A DNA stretch of 18,808 nt from JBHIFE01 sp046760985 (GCA_046760985.1 JBHIFE010000016.1:1-18808); one strand, 5' to 3'; shown: positions 12,368-18,808, counted from the stretch's first letter. Numbers and translations are program-made. The notes: generated by a model not told the origin, from the letters alone.

Positions 12368-13396
12368 TTACATATAGCGCTTTCTTATCTTTATAGATAG
12401 CTCGGCCAGCAACTCCAGAGCCCGGGCGGCTGCCTCCCCACTGGCTAGAGATGCCAGTCCACAACTAGGAGTAAGCAGTCCCTGCTCTATCAGTTGTTTG
12501 AAGCGGACACCCTCTCGAGTGAAGGGTGCCATCGCCTCCTCCAGGTGGTCTTTGAGGCTGGCTACTGATTCTTTAGCTAGTGAATCTTCATCGTTAGGGA
12601 CAACCCCCCAGGCAATGGTACCTCCCCTATCCAGGAATCTTCTTACTTCGGCGGGATAGAGACTTAGCGACTGAGCATAGTTGTAAGTATCAAAGCTGAC
12701 AATATCAACACTGGTACCCAGCAAAATTGACCAGTCGGTATTGCCGCAGCAGTGGACTCCTTTTATCCCGTCAATGCCACCAATGACCTCTTCCAGCAGG
12801 CTGATAACCTTCTCCCGGGACAGCATTACCGAAACCGAGCCAAAAGCAGACATATACGGTTCATCAATGAAGATGATAGTGTCTCGGCAGACTTGCCTTA
12901 ACTCCTTTTCCTGCCAGGCTGCCTTTAGCCTGAGCAATCTAGGCACAGCGTCACCCAGAATATCATCATATAAAATACCTTTGCCAGTATCATCGGTTAC
13001 CGTCAGTCCCCAGGTAACCGGTCCGGTTATCTGCCCTTTAACTGCCAGAGGTGACAGGTTGGGCATAGCCAGAAAACTATAGAGTCCGGCGGCATTCTCC
13101 TGACTGATAGGATATTTATCAATGTCGTTTGCCAAATAGGCAGTATAGAGCTCCTCCAGAGGCTTATCCAGGTCTTGAGAGCGGTCTATAAAGATTCTAT
13201 CTCCCTTGACCACCACCCCGGGGAAGCCCTGGCTAAACTGGACATACATATTCTCCAGAAAAGACCGCTTGGGCAACTGAGGCCAAGCCGGGATGTCCTT
13301 AAGATAATGGATAATCTGTGAGCACGCCTCTTGCGGGTCAGTCTGGGGCATACTGCCAATAAGCGTCGGCAGGCAGCCAAATTCTTTATAGGGCAC
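12368..13396 (-). CDS. Core MetE-like/UROD-fold methyltransferase, folate-independent methionine synthase candidate
   Basis: This 342-residue protein corresponds to the catalytic barrel of cobalamin-independent methionine synthase, without the N-terminal folate-binding half. Zinc ligands expected for thiol activation are visible: His215 and Cys217 in GVHCCGNT and Cys312 in TPSCGLASL. The MetE Glu position appears as Asp236 in VSFDTYN, and the HxCGN form is also seen in MtaA-type methyltransferases. Short core MetE proteins of Dehalococcoides and relatives (MesB group) take methyl from methylcobalamin or a corrinoid protein to make methionine; that role is inferred here. It sits directly after mtnP and mtnA. 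The start is GTG 13396, with GGAG about 11 bases upstream. Confidence 0.82.
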   Translation of the reverse strand: MPYKEFGCLPTLIGSMPQTDPQEACSQIIHYLKDIPAWPQLPKRSFLENMYVQFSQGFPGVVVKGDRIFIDRSQDLDKPLEELYTAYLANDIDKYPISQENAAGLYSFLAMPNLSPLAVKGQITGPVTWGLTVTDDTGKGILYDDILGDAVPRLLRLKAAWQEKELRQVCRDTIIFIDEPYMSAFGSVSVMLSREKVISLLEEVIGGIDGIKGVHCCGNTDWSILLGTSVDIVSFDTYNYAQSLSLYPAEVRRFLDRGGTIAWGVVPNDEDSLAKESVASLKDHLEEAMAPFTREGVRFKQLIEQGLLTPSCGLASLASGEAAARALELLAELSIKIRKRYM

Positions 13397-13411
13397 TATT
13401 TGCTTGTCTCC

Positions 13412-14275
13412 TTAACTTAAATATTTGCCGATTAACAGATTGAGTTTCTTCCTTTGTTCGGCTGGTATCATTTCTGGAGCGGTAACAAAAGCTGTCTTTA
13501 GCGCCGTAGCACATTCACAGTCCCGCTTTTCCGGTATTTTACCCAGAGCCAGCTTGATGATTTTCTTGGCAGTATCAATGTTTTGGCGCTGCACATTCAG
13601 GATCATTTCCGCGGTGACTGGCTCATGTCGCTCATGCCAGCAATCATAATCAGTAACGCAGGCAATAATAGCGTAGCAGATTTCCGCCTCCCGAGCCAGC
13701 TTGGCTTCAGGTAGGGCTGTCATACCAATGACATCTGCCCCCCACGAGCGATAAAGGAATGATTCCGCTTTGGTGGAAAAGGCAGGACCCTCCATAACCA
13801 CATAGGTACCACCCTTATGAACAGTGGCACCTACCTCCTGGGCTGCCTGAAATACAATCTGGCTCAAGATGGGGCAGAAAGGTTCAGCAAACGGAATATG
13901 GATGGCAATGCTTTCCCGGAAAAAGGTGTTGACCCGGCTCCGGGTGCGGTCAATGAGCTGGTTAGGGATAACCAGGTCGCCGGGCTTAAGTTCTTCTTTA
14001 AGACTACCCACCGAGTTAATACCGATGATATGCTCCACCCCCAGCGATTTCAGGGCATAGGTGTTGGCTCTCATGGGAACATCGGTCGGAGGGAAGCGGT
14101 GCCCCCTCCCATGCCGGGGAAGAAAGGCAGCCTTGACCCCCTCCAGCCTGCCGATGGTTATGGTATCACTCGGCTTGCCAAACGGTGTATTTATATCAAC
14201 CTCTTCAATATCGGTCATCCCCTCAATATCATAAAGACGGGTACCCCCAATAACTGCAATTTTCGCCTGTGGCAT
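13412..14275 (-). CDS. mtnP: S-methyl-5'-thioadenosine phosphorylase
   Basis: This enzyme phosphorolyses methylthioadenosine to adenine and 5-methylthioribose-1-phosphate in methionine salvage. It has 287 residues. PNP/MTAP motifs are GGTRLYDI at the phosphate loop, PRHGRGH, GINSVGSL, MEGPAFSTKAES, and DVIGMTALPEAKLAREAEICYA followed by VTDYDCW, whose Asp contacts the purine. The GMTALPEA form is typical of MTA rather than inosine/guanosine phosphorylases. AGGAGG lies 6-7 bases before the ATG. Its product is the substrate of MtnA, encoded upstream on the same strand. A further 171 bases holding a structured RNA separate the two. Confidence 0.93.
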   Translation of the reverse strand: MPQAKIAVIGGTRLYDIEGMTDIEEVDINTPFGKPSDTITIGRLEGVKAAFLPRHGRGHRFPPTDVPMRANTYALKSLGVEHIIGINSVGSLKEELKPGDLVIPNQLIDRTRSRVNTFFRESIAIHIPFAEPFCPILSQIVFQAAQEVGATVHKGGTYVVMEGPAFSTKAESFLYRSWGADVIGMTALPEAKLAREAEICYAIIACVTDYDCWHERHEPVTAEMILNVQRQNIDTAKKIIKLALGKIPEKRDCECATALKTAFVTAPEMIPAEQRKKLNLLIGKYLS

Positions 14276-14360
14276 TAGGTGCCTCCTATTCAGTAATTTG
14301 TGTCAAATCTGATGTCAAAAAAGTATTTACAAATATTTTACAGTATGTTAGCCTAAATCT

Positions 14361-14445
14361 AGCGGGTAAGTCCTGCGTTAAGTGTGTCACCGGAAGGTGG
14401 CATAAACTAGCTATAAGCTAGTCACTCGCAGGGACCGCTTTTTTA
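14361..14445 (+). ncRNA. Three-way-junction RNA fold with terminal T-tract, between mtnA and mtnP
   Basis: On the plus strand AGCGG (14361-14365) pairs with CCGCT (14435-14439), and TCCTGCG (14371-14377) pairs with CGCAGGGA (14427-14434) with one bulged G. Inside are two hairpins: GTGTCACC/GGTGGCAT (14384-14391/14396-14403), closed by a GGAA tetraloop, and ACTAGCT/AGCTAGT (14406-14412/14416-14422) with an ATA loop. TTTTTTATTT follows the outer stem, which favours plus-strand reading and termination. The same symmetry also folds on the minus strand, where it would be an intercistronic element of the mtnA-mtnP message. No promoter with good boxes was found for either orientation. I do not recognise it as a known riboswitch class. 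Confidence 0.6.
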
Positions 14446-14446
14446 T

Positions 14447-15490
14447 TTAACCGAAAAGCAACTCTCTAATCCCCTCATAATACGGCTTTCTTATTATACC
14501 CTTTTCGGTGATGATGGCGGATATGTAGCGTTGTGGTGTAACGTCAAAGGCGGGGTTAGCCACCTCACATTCAGGGGCAATGCATACCCCCTGGATATGA
14601 GTTACTTCTTCCTTGCGCCTCTGCTCAATAACAATTTCATTACCGGCAAAAAGGGAGGGGTCAATGGTGGTGGTGGGAGCAGCGACATAAAAGGGAACGT
14701 TATTTTCCTTAGCCAGCACCGCTAAGGTATAGGTGCCAATCTTGTTGGCGGTATCACCATTGGCAGCAATACGGTCAGCCCCGACAATAACGCAATTAAT
14801 CTCACCCCGACTCATAAAGTAGCCCGCCATGGAGTCGGTGATAAGGGTAACCGGGATGCCTGCCTTCTTTAGCTCCCAGGTAGTGAGCCGTGCCCCCTGA
14901 AGCATAGGGCGGGTCTCAGTAACCAGGACCTTTATTCTCTTGCCCTGCTCCTTTGCCTGTATAATTACGCCGAGGGCAGTACCGTAGCCACCGGTAGCCA
15001 GCGGTCCGGTATTGCAATGGGTCAGGATGGTAAAGCCGTCCTTGATTAGCTTGGCGCCAAACTGACTCAGCTTACGGGTTGCCTCAACCTCTTCAGCGTG
15101 TATCTTGACCGCTTCGTCAACCAGTGCTGCTTTAATCTGCTCTACATCCCCACCAGCTTCGGCGACTTGCTGCATGCGGTCAATAGCCTGGAAAAGGTTT
15201 CTGGCGGTGGGTCTGGTGGCAGCAATGGTGCTGATAATACCTCGGAGTTTCTCCAAAAATTGGCTCCTCTCTACAGATTCAATTTTTAGAGCGCCTAAAG
15301 CTATTGCATAAGCAGCAACTACTCCAATAGCCGGCGCTCCCCTGATTTTCAATTCTGCGATGGCTGAGGCTATACTCCGGTAATCACCGAGCTCTAAGTA
15401 AACTTCCTCCTGAGGAAGCCTCGTCTGGTCAAGGATTCTAACCCTGTCTCCCAGCCATTCTATCAGCGGATTATTCATCTTTTTCATCAT
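14447..15490 (-). CDS. mtnA: Methylthioribose-1-phosphate isomerase
   Basis: This enzyme isomerises 5-methylthioribose-1-phosphate to methylthioribulose-1-phosphate, using the product of MtnP. It has 347 residues of eIF2B-alpha-like fold. The catalytic pair is present as Cys159 in THCNTG and Asp239 in GADRIAANGD, close to Cys160/Asp240 of the B. subtilis enzyme. RGAPAIGVVAAY and TETRPMLQGARLT are also diagnostic. Its first ATG (15490) overlaps the upstream methyltransferase stop as ATGA. Further in-frame ATGs at codons 2 and 5 make the exact start uncertain, since the GGAG lies only 1 base from the first ATG. No mtnB/C/D/E or mtnK is in the window, so later steps are not shown. Confidence 0.95.
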   Translation of the reverse strand: MMKKMNNPLIEWLGDRVRILDQTRLPQEEVYLELGDYRSIASAIAELKIRGAPAIGVVAAYAIALGALKIESVERSQFLEKLRGIISTIAATRPTARNLFQAIDRMQQVAEAGGDVEQIKAALVDEAVKIHAEEVEATRKLSQFGAKLIKDGFTILTHCNTGPLATGGYGTALGVIIQAKEQGKRIKVLVTETRPMLQGARLTTWELKKAGIPVTLITDSMAGYFMSRGEINCVIVGADRIAANGDTANKIGTYTLAVLAKENNVPFYVAAPTTTIDPSLFAGNEIVIEQRRKEEVTHIQGVCIAPECEVANPAFDVTPQRYISAIITEKGIIRKPYYEGIRELLFG

Positions 15491-16035
15491 CTCCGGCGAA
15501 ACCTCGGGATGAACATGGGCACACTTTCCTTGTATTTAAGGTATTCCTGCCCAAACTTCTTCTCCATCTCCTTTTCCTCTATGGTCTTAAGGTAGAGAAT
15601 GTTTAACAGGAGAAAGAGTGGAGTAAAGATAAAAATCAATGAAATTGAGTTCAGCAGCAATCCTACCCCGAACAGCATTATAATCCAGCCCAGAACCATT
15701 GGATTTCTAACCCGTGAGTAGAGCCCGGTAGTAACTAGCCTCCGGGGCGGGTTAATGGGAACTGGACTACCCCTAGCCCTAACAAAGCTGTAAACTGTCC
15801 AGAGACATATGGTAGCTCCAATTACCAGTAGTAGCACCGATAAGAATATATTAATTGGTATTGAAAGGGGCAACCGCGCTGGCAGGAACTTATCCAGCCA
15901 CAGTGAGACAAAAACAAGTAGCACACTCAAGCTAAACCAGAAAGTCAGTCCCACCGGGGTTAGCACAATACTAAGCTTACTCCTAGTCGTGGCGACCCGG
16001 TATATAAATTCAGCCCATCTATCGGCTAAGCTCAT
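15487..16035 (-). CDS. Isoprenylcysteine methyltransferase-like integral membrane protein
   Basis: This 182-residue membrane protein has four or five hydrophobic segments, at about residues 22-48, 58-85, 110-130 and 133-155. The C-terminal half carries the ICMT/PEMT-type motifs LVTTGLYSRVRNPMVLGW and KKFGQEYLKYKESVPMFIPRF, which form the SAM site in this superfamily. Bacterial members methylate varied lipids or small molecules, so the substrate is unknown. The ATG at 16035 is preferred over a TTG at 16053 because AGGAAGG lies in front of it. It overlaps mtnA by 4 bases, which ties a SAM user to the methylthioadenosine salvage genes. Confidence 0.85.
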   Translation of the reverse strand: MSLADRWAEFIYRVATTRSKLSIVLTPVGLTFWFSLSVLLVFVSLWLDKFLPARLPLSIPINIFLSVLLLVIGATICLWTVYSFVRARGSPVPINPPRRLVTTGLYSRVRNPMVLGWIIMLFGVGLLLNSISLIFIFTPLFLLLNILYLKTIEEKEMEKKFGQEYLKYKESVPMFIPRFRRR

Positions 16036-16057
16036 GGTTTCCTTCCTACCCAAATAA

Positions 16058-16086
16058 ACTGTAGCCTAGCCCAGGTCAGCCGTCAA
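16058..16086 (-). promoter_or_regulatory. Promoter of the minus-strand run starting at 16035
   Basis: On the minus strand the -35 box TTGACG (16086-16081) and -10 box TACAGT (16063-16058) have a 17-base spacer. The predicted start near 16051 leaves a short leader containing AGGAAGG before the methyltransferase gene. Confidence 0.65.
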
Positions 16087-16116
16087 GGGAAAAAGGCTAC
16101 AGATTGTTTAGCAACC

Positions 16117-16169
16117 TATCCCCCTTCCCTTCCTCAAGGGGAGGGGGATAAAGGGGGGATGGGGTTACC
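16117..16169. repeat. GC-rich intergenic inverted repeat, copy 1
   Basis: Two 15-bp arms (16117-16131 and 16136-16150, one mismatch) of the TATCCCCCTT.../...GGGGGATA type surround a CCTC loop, followed by a G-rich tail ending GGGGTTACC. The reverse complement of the tail matches positions 18597-18620 closely, so this is one member of a dispersed repeat family. It lies between the divergent promoters at 16058 and 16224. Confidence 0.7.
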
Positions 16170-16223
16170 AACAAATCTAAAGCGGGTGAGGTCAATAAAC
16201 AAGTCTCAAAACACCGGTCTCCC

Positions 16224-16253
16224 TTGACGTTGCCAGTAAAATCAAGATAAACT
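16224..16253 (+). promoter_or_regulatory. Putative promoter of the MaoC pair
   Basis: The -35 box TTGACG (16224-16229) and -10 box TAAACT (16248-16253) have an 18-base spacer. The predicted start is about 20 bases before the ATG at 16281, leaving room for the AGAGGGG ribosome-binding site. Confidence 0.5.
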
Positions 16254-16280
16254 TTCTTATTATTCAAGCAGAGGGGATAA

Positions 16281-16763
16281 ATGGCTGAAAATTCGCCGAT
16301 TACTGATGAGTTCAAGGACAAACTTGGGGTGGAACGGGAACTTGGGGTATATGAGGTTGAGAAAGGGATGATACGGAGGTTTGCCCAGGCAATAGATGAC
16401 CCCAATCCCCTGTGGCAGGATGAGGAATATGCCAAGCAAAGCCAGTATGGTGGCATTATTGCTCCCCCAACATTTATTGTGGCTATCGGTGGTGAACAAT
16501 TTGGACAGCTATTAACCCAGATATTTCCTAAAGGCTTACTCCATGGTTCCACTGAGCTTGAGTGCTATCAACCAACAAGACCCGGTGATAAAATAGCAGT
16601 TACCGTCAGGATTGCTAATATTCGTGAGCGGCTGGGCAGAAGAAGCGGTAAGATGACCTTTGTCACCTTTGACTTGAGCTACAGAAATCAGAGGGGCAAG
16701 CTGGTAGCTAAATGCCAGCAGACAATGATTGGCTATGAGACGGAGAGGGCAAAGTATGGCTGA
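16281..16763 (+). CDS. MaoC-like dehydratase, non-catalytic (HadA-type) subunit
   Basis: This 160-residue single hot-dog domain of the MaoC_dehydrat_N type binds acyl-thioesters. The segment AQAIDDPNPLWQDEEYA (35-51) corresponds to the hydratase-2 motif but has Trp45 where the catalytic His is expected, as in HadA/HadC-type partner subunits. YGGIIAPPTF and HGSTELECYQPTRPGDK are typical of the domain. AGAGGGG lies 6 bases before the ATG. It overlaps the next gene by 8 bases, which encodes the subunit with the catalytic residues, so the two likely form a heterodimeric (R)-specific enoyl-CoA or 3-hydroxyacyl-ACP dehydratase. The physiological substrate is not readable. Confidence 0.88.
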   Translation: MAENSPITDEFKDKLGVERELGVYEVEKGMIRRFAQAIDDPNPLWQDEEYAKQSQYGGIIAPPTFIVAIGGEQFGQLLTQIFPKGLLHGSTELECYQPTRPGDKIAVTVRIANIRERLGRRSGKMTFVTFDLSYRNQRGKLVAKCQQTMIGYETERAKYG

Positions 16764-17187
16764 GCAAGTTTACTATGAAGATGTAACGGTAGACAGTGAA
16801 ATCCCTCCCCTAGTCAAACAGTCAACCACTCGCCAACTGGTGATGTGGGCTGGGGCATCCGGTGATTACTATGCCATTCATTATGATAAGGATTTTGCCC
16901 AAAGCAAGGGGCTACCCGGCGTTATCGTCCACGGTCAACTGGTAGCCAGCTTTCTGGGGCAGTTAATCACTGATTGGATGGGAGAACAGGGTACTCTCAG
17001 CAAACTGACCTGCAATTACCGGGGTATGAATTTCCCCGGTGAGGCTATCACCTGCCGGGGAAAAGTAAGCGAGAAGTATATTGAAGACGGGAAACACTAT
17101 ATTGAGTGTAATATCTGGGCGGAGAATGCCAAGGGGGAAAAGACAGTAACCGGTAAGGCTATTGTTACCGTGCCAGCTAGAAGCTAA
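16756..17187 (+). CDS. MaoC-like dehydratase, catalytic (HadB-type) subunit
   Basis: This 143-residue hot-dog domain has the hydratase-2 motif intact: GASGDYYAIHYDKDFA gives the catalytic dyad Asp37/His42, and GVIVHGQLVASFLGQLI follows. The ATG at 16756 is chosen over one at 16729 because GGAGAGGG lies about 8 bases upstream and it matches the usual domain start. It overlaps the end of the partner gene (ATGGCTGA), a strong sign of coupled, stoichiometric synthesis. It ends 18 bases from the convergent GNAT gene with no evident terminator hairpin between them. Confidence 0.9.
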   Translation: MAEQVYYEDVTVDSEIPPLVKQSTTRQLVMWAGASGDYYAIHYDKDFAQSKGLPGVIVHGQLVASFLGQLITDWMGEQGTLSKLTCNYRGMNFPGEAITCRGKVSEKYIEDGKHYIECNIWAENAKGEKTVTGKAIVTVPARS

Positions 17188-17205
17188 CATAGTTCGTTTT
17201 CCATT

Positions 17206-17736
17206 TTATCTTTTTTCCGTTTGCTTTTCCCATTGTTTACGGTGGAGCTCCATAAGTACGAAATCATACCCATCCTTGACCAAGTGCCCATATGGCATAA
17301 AACCGCATTTGGCAAAGCATTTCTGCGCCCGTTGGTTCCAATATAGGGTCTTCAAATAGAGTCGCCTGAGATTTGTCTGAAGAAAAATATGGTTGACCAG
17401 GGTAGCTACAGCATCAGTACCATATCCCTTGTCCCAGTAGTCGCGGTCACCAATCAAAATGCCTAGCTCAGCTTCGCCTTTAGTCTCATTAATGTTATAG
17501 TATACGCAATTGCCGATATGCTTACCATCAAGAGTTTCTATAGCGAAAGGGCGTCGCAATGAGACGGGATAGTAGCGCAACTCGCTAGTGTAGTCCAATA
17601 GATACTGCGAAAAAGAAGTAGTTAACAATGGCACAGCATCAAACCGAACTAGGTCAGGGTCTTTTTGCCATCGGTAATCGTCTCGGGCATCAGACAACCT
17701 TTTATCACGAAGCCTAATCTTATTGCCAATAATCAT
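17206..17736 (-). CDS. GNAT acetyltransferase (RimJ/RimL type)
   Basis: This 176-residue N-acetyltransferase begins IIGNKIRLRDKRLSDARDDYRW, as in RimJ/RimL-like enzymes. The acetyl-CoA loop is GDRDYWDKGYGTDAV (motif A, Q/R-x-x-G-x-G/A form modified to WDKGYGT), followed by NLRRLYLKT and NQRAQKCFAKCGF (motif B). AGAGG lies about 6 bases before the ATG at 17736. Substrates of this group include ribosomal protein N-termini and small amines, and none can be chosen here. It follows the PAC2 gene with a 34-base gap, so they may be cotranscribed. Confidence 0.87.
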   Translation of the reverse strand: MIIGNKIRLRDKRLSDARDDYRWQKDPDLVRFDAVPLLTTSFSQYLLDYTSELRYYPVSLRRPFAIETLDGKHIGNCVYYNINETKGEAELGILIGDRDYWDKGYGTDAVATLVNHIFLQTNLRRLYLKTLYWNQRAQKCFAKCGFMPYGHLVKDGYDFVLMELHRKQWEKQTEKR

Positions 17737-17770
17737 TCTCTACCTCTAACCAGTGTAGGCTTACCCCCGC

Positions 17771-18559
17771 TTACTCTTCCTCTTCTTCCTCCCCACGTTC
17801 CCATATAGGTTCAGTAAAGTAGTCAATATACTCTCCCATCGCCTGAGCTGCCACCTGCTTCATTCTCTCTTTTGCCTCCCCGGCTAGTTGTGCCAGCTCA
17901 GCCAGATCAATTTCAATATCTAGCATTGTAGTCAGAACCTTAAGCACCGCCAGAGCCGCTATTGGATTCTGTATTCGGGTAGCATAAACCGGCACCTCAC
18001 CCAGCAGGCAGATACCTTCAATATCCCTCTCTTTGGCTACACCCAGCAGTAATCCATTCAATCCGGCAATTTGCAGATTACCGGCTTGTGTCAAGTCATA
18101 TTTCTTTAATTCCTCAGCCGCCGGCTGGCTGGTAGCTACCCCCAAGACTCTGGGCGACTCAGTATGGTGGATACGGGTCATCGCCGCAGCACAGGTATAT
18201 ACTCTCTTGACCTGGAACCTTAGCCCAACATCAAGGACACAATTAGCCAGCTCGTATCCCTTAGCCGCTGGCTGGTCCTCACCGATGAATAATACTATAT
18301 CACTTCCCCCACCCTTATTTTTCCAGTAGTAGAATTTGCTCTTGGGGAACTGCGGTGCCTCAACTACATTGCCTTTAACCAGTACCCCGATGGGGTCGAA
18401 GAAGTGGGACGCCTCAATCACTCCCAGTTCCTTAAAACCCAGCTTCTTCCCAAGGTAGCTAGCCACTATCATGGCGACATTGCCCACACCGGGCCAGGCA
18501 GCCAGCATATTCGGCGAATTGAGTTTGGGACGGGCATAAAGCTTGACTAAATCTTTCAT
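17771..18559 (-). CDS. PAC2 family protein
   Basis: This 262-residue protein is of the PAC2 (proteasome assembly chaperone 2-like) superfamily, common in archaea and actinobacteria and also seen in Chloroflexota. N-terminal AAWPGVGNVAMIVASYLGKKLG and ELGVIEASHFFDP are typical, followed by IVLFIGEDQPA, VYTCAAAMTRIHHTESPRVLGVAT, and GLNGLLLGVAKERDIEGICLLGEVPVYA. A helical segment ends in the strongly acidic tail GEEEEEE. Its molecular role in bacteria is not settled, and no proteasome gene is in the window. GGGGTGGTGAG precedes the ATG at 18559. Confidence 0.87.
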   Translation of the reverse strand: MKDLVKLYARPKLNSPNMLAAWPGVGNVAMIVASYLGKKLGFKELGVIEASHFFDPIGVLVKGNVVEAPQFPKSKFYYWKNKGGGSDIVLFIGEDQPAAKGYELANCVLDVGLRFQVKRVYTCAAAMTRIHHTESPRVLGVATSQPAAEELKKYDLTQAGNLQIAGLNGLLLGVAKERDIEGICLLGEVPVYATRIQNPIAALAVLKVLTTMLDIEIDLAELAQLAGEAKERMKQVAAQAMGEYIDYFTEPIWERGEEEEEE

Positions 18560-18596
18560 CTCACCACCCCTCTCTTTATTTTATCAGGTTTTATTA

Positions 18597-18715
18597 GGTA
18601 ACCCTATCCCCTTTATCCCCTTAATTAAATCCCTCTCACTCTCCCTTTAAGAAAGGGAGACTCCCCCTTTGGCAAAGGGGGACTCAGGGGGATTTCCCCC
18701 CCAGGGCTTCGCCCC
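18597..18715. repeat. GC-rich intergenic repeat, copy 2, with tandem hairpins
   Basis: The segment starts with a sequence (18597-18620) that matches the reverse complement of the tail of copy 1. It continues as a series of hairpins: CTCCCTTT/AAAGGGAG (18641-18648/18652-18659), TCCCCCTTT/AAAGGGGGA (18662-18670/18674-18682), GGGGGAT against the following TTCCCCC, and AGGG-CTTCG-CCCCT. It fills the gap between the PAC2 gene and the next gene, and is non-coding as far as I can see. Hairpin-rich, C/T-then-G/A repeats of this kind resemble REP or MITE-like elements. Confidence 0.7.
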
Positions 18716-18733
18716 TCTTAAACCGCCGTTACT

Positions 18734-18808
18734 TTAAGAAGGCCAGATTACTTTCTTAGCCGTTTCACTCAATACATCTACCAGAATTTTCCTGAAGCTA
18801 TCTGCTAC
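18734..18808 (-). CDS. C-terminus of an unidentified protein (partial)
   Basis: A minus-strand frame enters from the window edge and stops at TAA 18736-18734 after 24 codons (VADSFRKILVDVLSETAKKV then IWPS). The composition looks protein-like and helical, and the frame ends just before the repeat. It is too short to identify, and it could be a chance open stretch. Confidence 0.4.
   Translation of the reverse strand, partial: VADSFRKILVDVLSETAKKVIWPS

Noticed and set aside
13817..14278. A 153-residue plus-strand open frame opposite mtnP
   Set aside because: It is antisense to a clear mtnP and has no recognisable domain or start signal.
14371..14390. The GCGTTAAGTGTG string in the mtnA-mtnP RNA recalls the core of tetrahydrofolate riboswitches
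   Set aside because: The rest of the aptamer as I remember it, including the distal conserved bases and the long-range pairing, is not visible, and the fold here is a simple three-way junction. A covariance search would settle it.
16117..16169. Copy 1 repeat as a rho-independent terminator
   Set aside because: It lies between two divergent promoters with no gene ending into it, and no T-tract follows the stem on either strand.
16097..16552. Minus-strand frames across the repeat and the first MaoC gene
   Set aside because: The translation runs through the intergenic repeat and antisense to a clear MaoC domain; it is low-complexity and unsupported.
1..18808. Search for tRNA genes, CRISPR arrays, insertion sequences, transposase fragments and phage genes
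   Set aside because: No cloverleaf with a CCA-adjacent T-loop, no regularly spaced direct repeats and no transposase or phage-like proteins were seen by eye.

Overview
The window is 18.8 kb of compact bacterial chromosome with moderate GC. The gene set and protein flavour fit the Chloroflexota class Dehalococcoidia or a close anaerobic relative: a short folate-domain-free MetE-like protein, a DUF2851 protein, a THEP1-type NTPase, a PAC2 protein, a CIRCE-controlled groESL operon, and simple hairpin-rich intergenic repeats. This placement is an inference; no rRNA or marker phylogeny was possible. No tRNA, rRNA, CRISPR array, insertion sequence or phage module was seen.

Layout. Positions 1-2833: lysA (minus) and an M16 zinc peptidase (plus) start back to back from two well-formed sigma70-type promoters. 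The peptidase promoter shows that its real start is a TTG at 1571. Positions 2834-4940: a bidirectional terminator, then groEL and groES (minus) behind a perfect CIRCE operator. Positions 5078-6910: a small XRE regulator, probably on a leaderless mRNA, then a second near-consensus promoter, a short hairpin-bearing stretch and a DUF2851 gene. Three copies of a TACAC-N6-GTGT(A/T) operator punctuate this block. Positions 6920-8854: a HAD hydrolase and a PEBP lipoprotein (minus), divergent from a dCTP deaminase/dUTPase-family gene (plus).

Positions 8881-16035 are all minus strand and read in order as: isoprenylcysteine-methyltransferase-like membrane protein, mtnA, mtnP, core MetE-like methyltransferase, a Cys-rich DUF6485 protein, a 31-residue very basic protein, a THEP1-like NTPase, an aminoglycoside-phosphotransferase-like kinase, a P-loop kinase and a PHP phosphoesterase. 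Several neighbours overlap by 4 bases (ATGA or GTGA), which suggests translational coupling. The mtnP, mtnA and MetE-like genes link methylthioadenosine salvage with methionine formation. The mtnA-mtnP gap holds a three-way-junction RNA fold that ends in a T-tract on the plus strand.

Positions 16058-18808: a divergent promoter region with a GC-rich inverted repeat, a HadA/HadB-like MaoC pair (plus), a GNAT acetyltransferase and a PAC2 protein (minus), an inverted second copy of the repeat, and the 3' end of another gene.

The two most interesting signals are the XRE/three-operator/DUF2851 block and the structured RNA between mtnA and mtnP.
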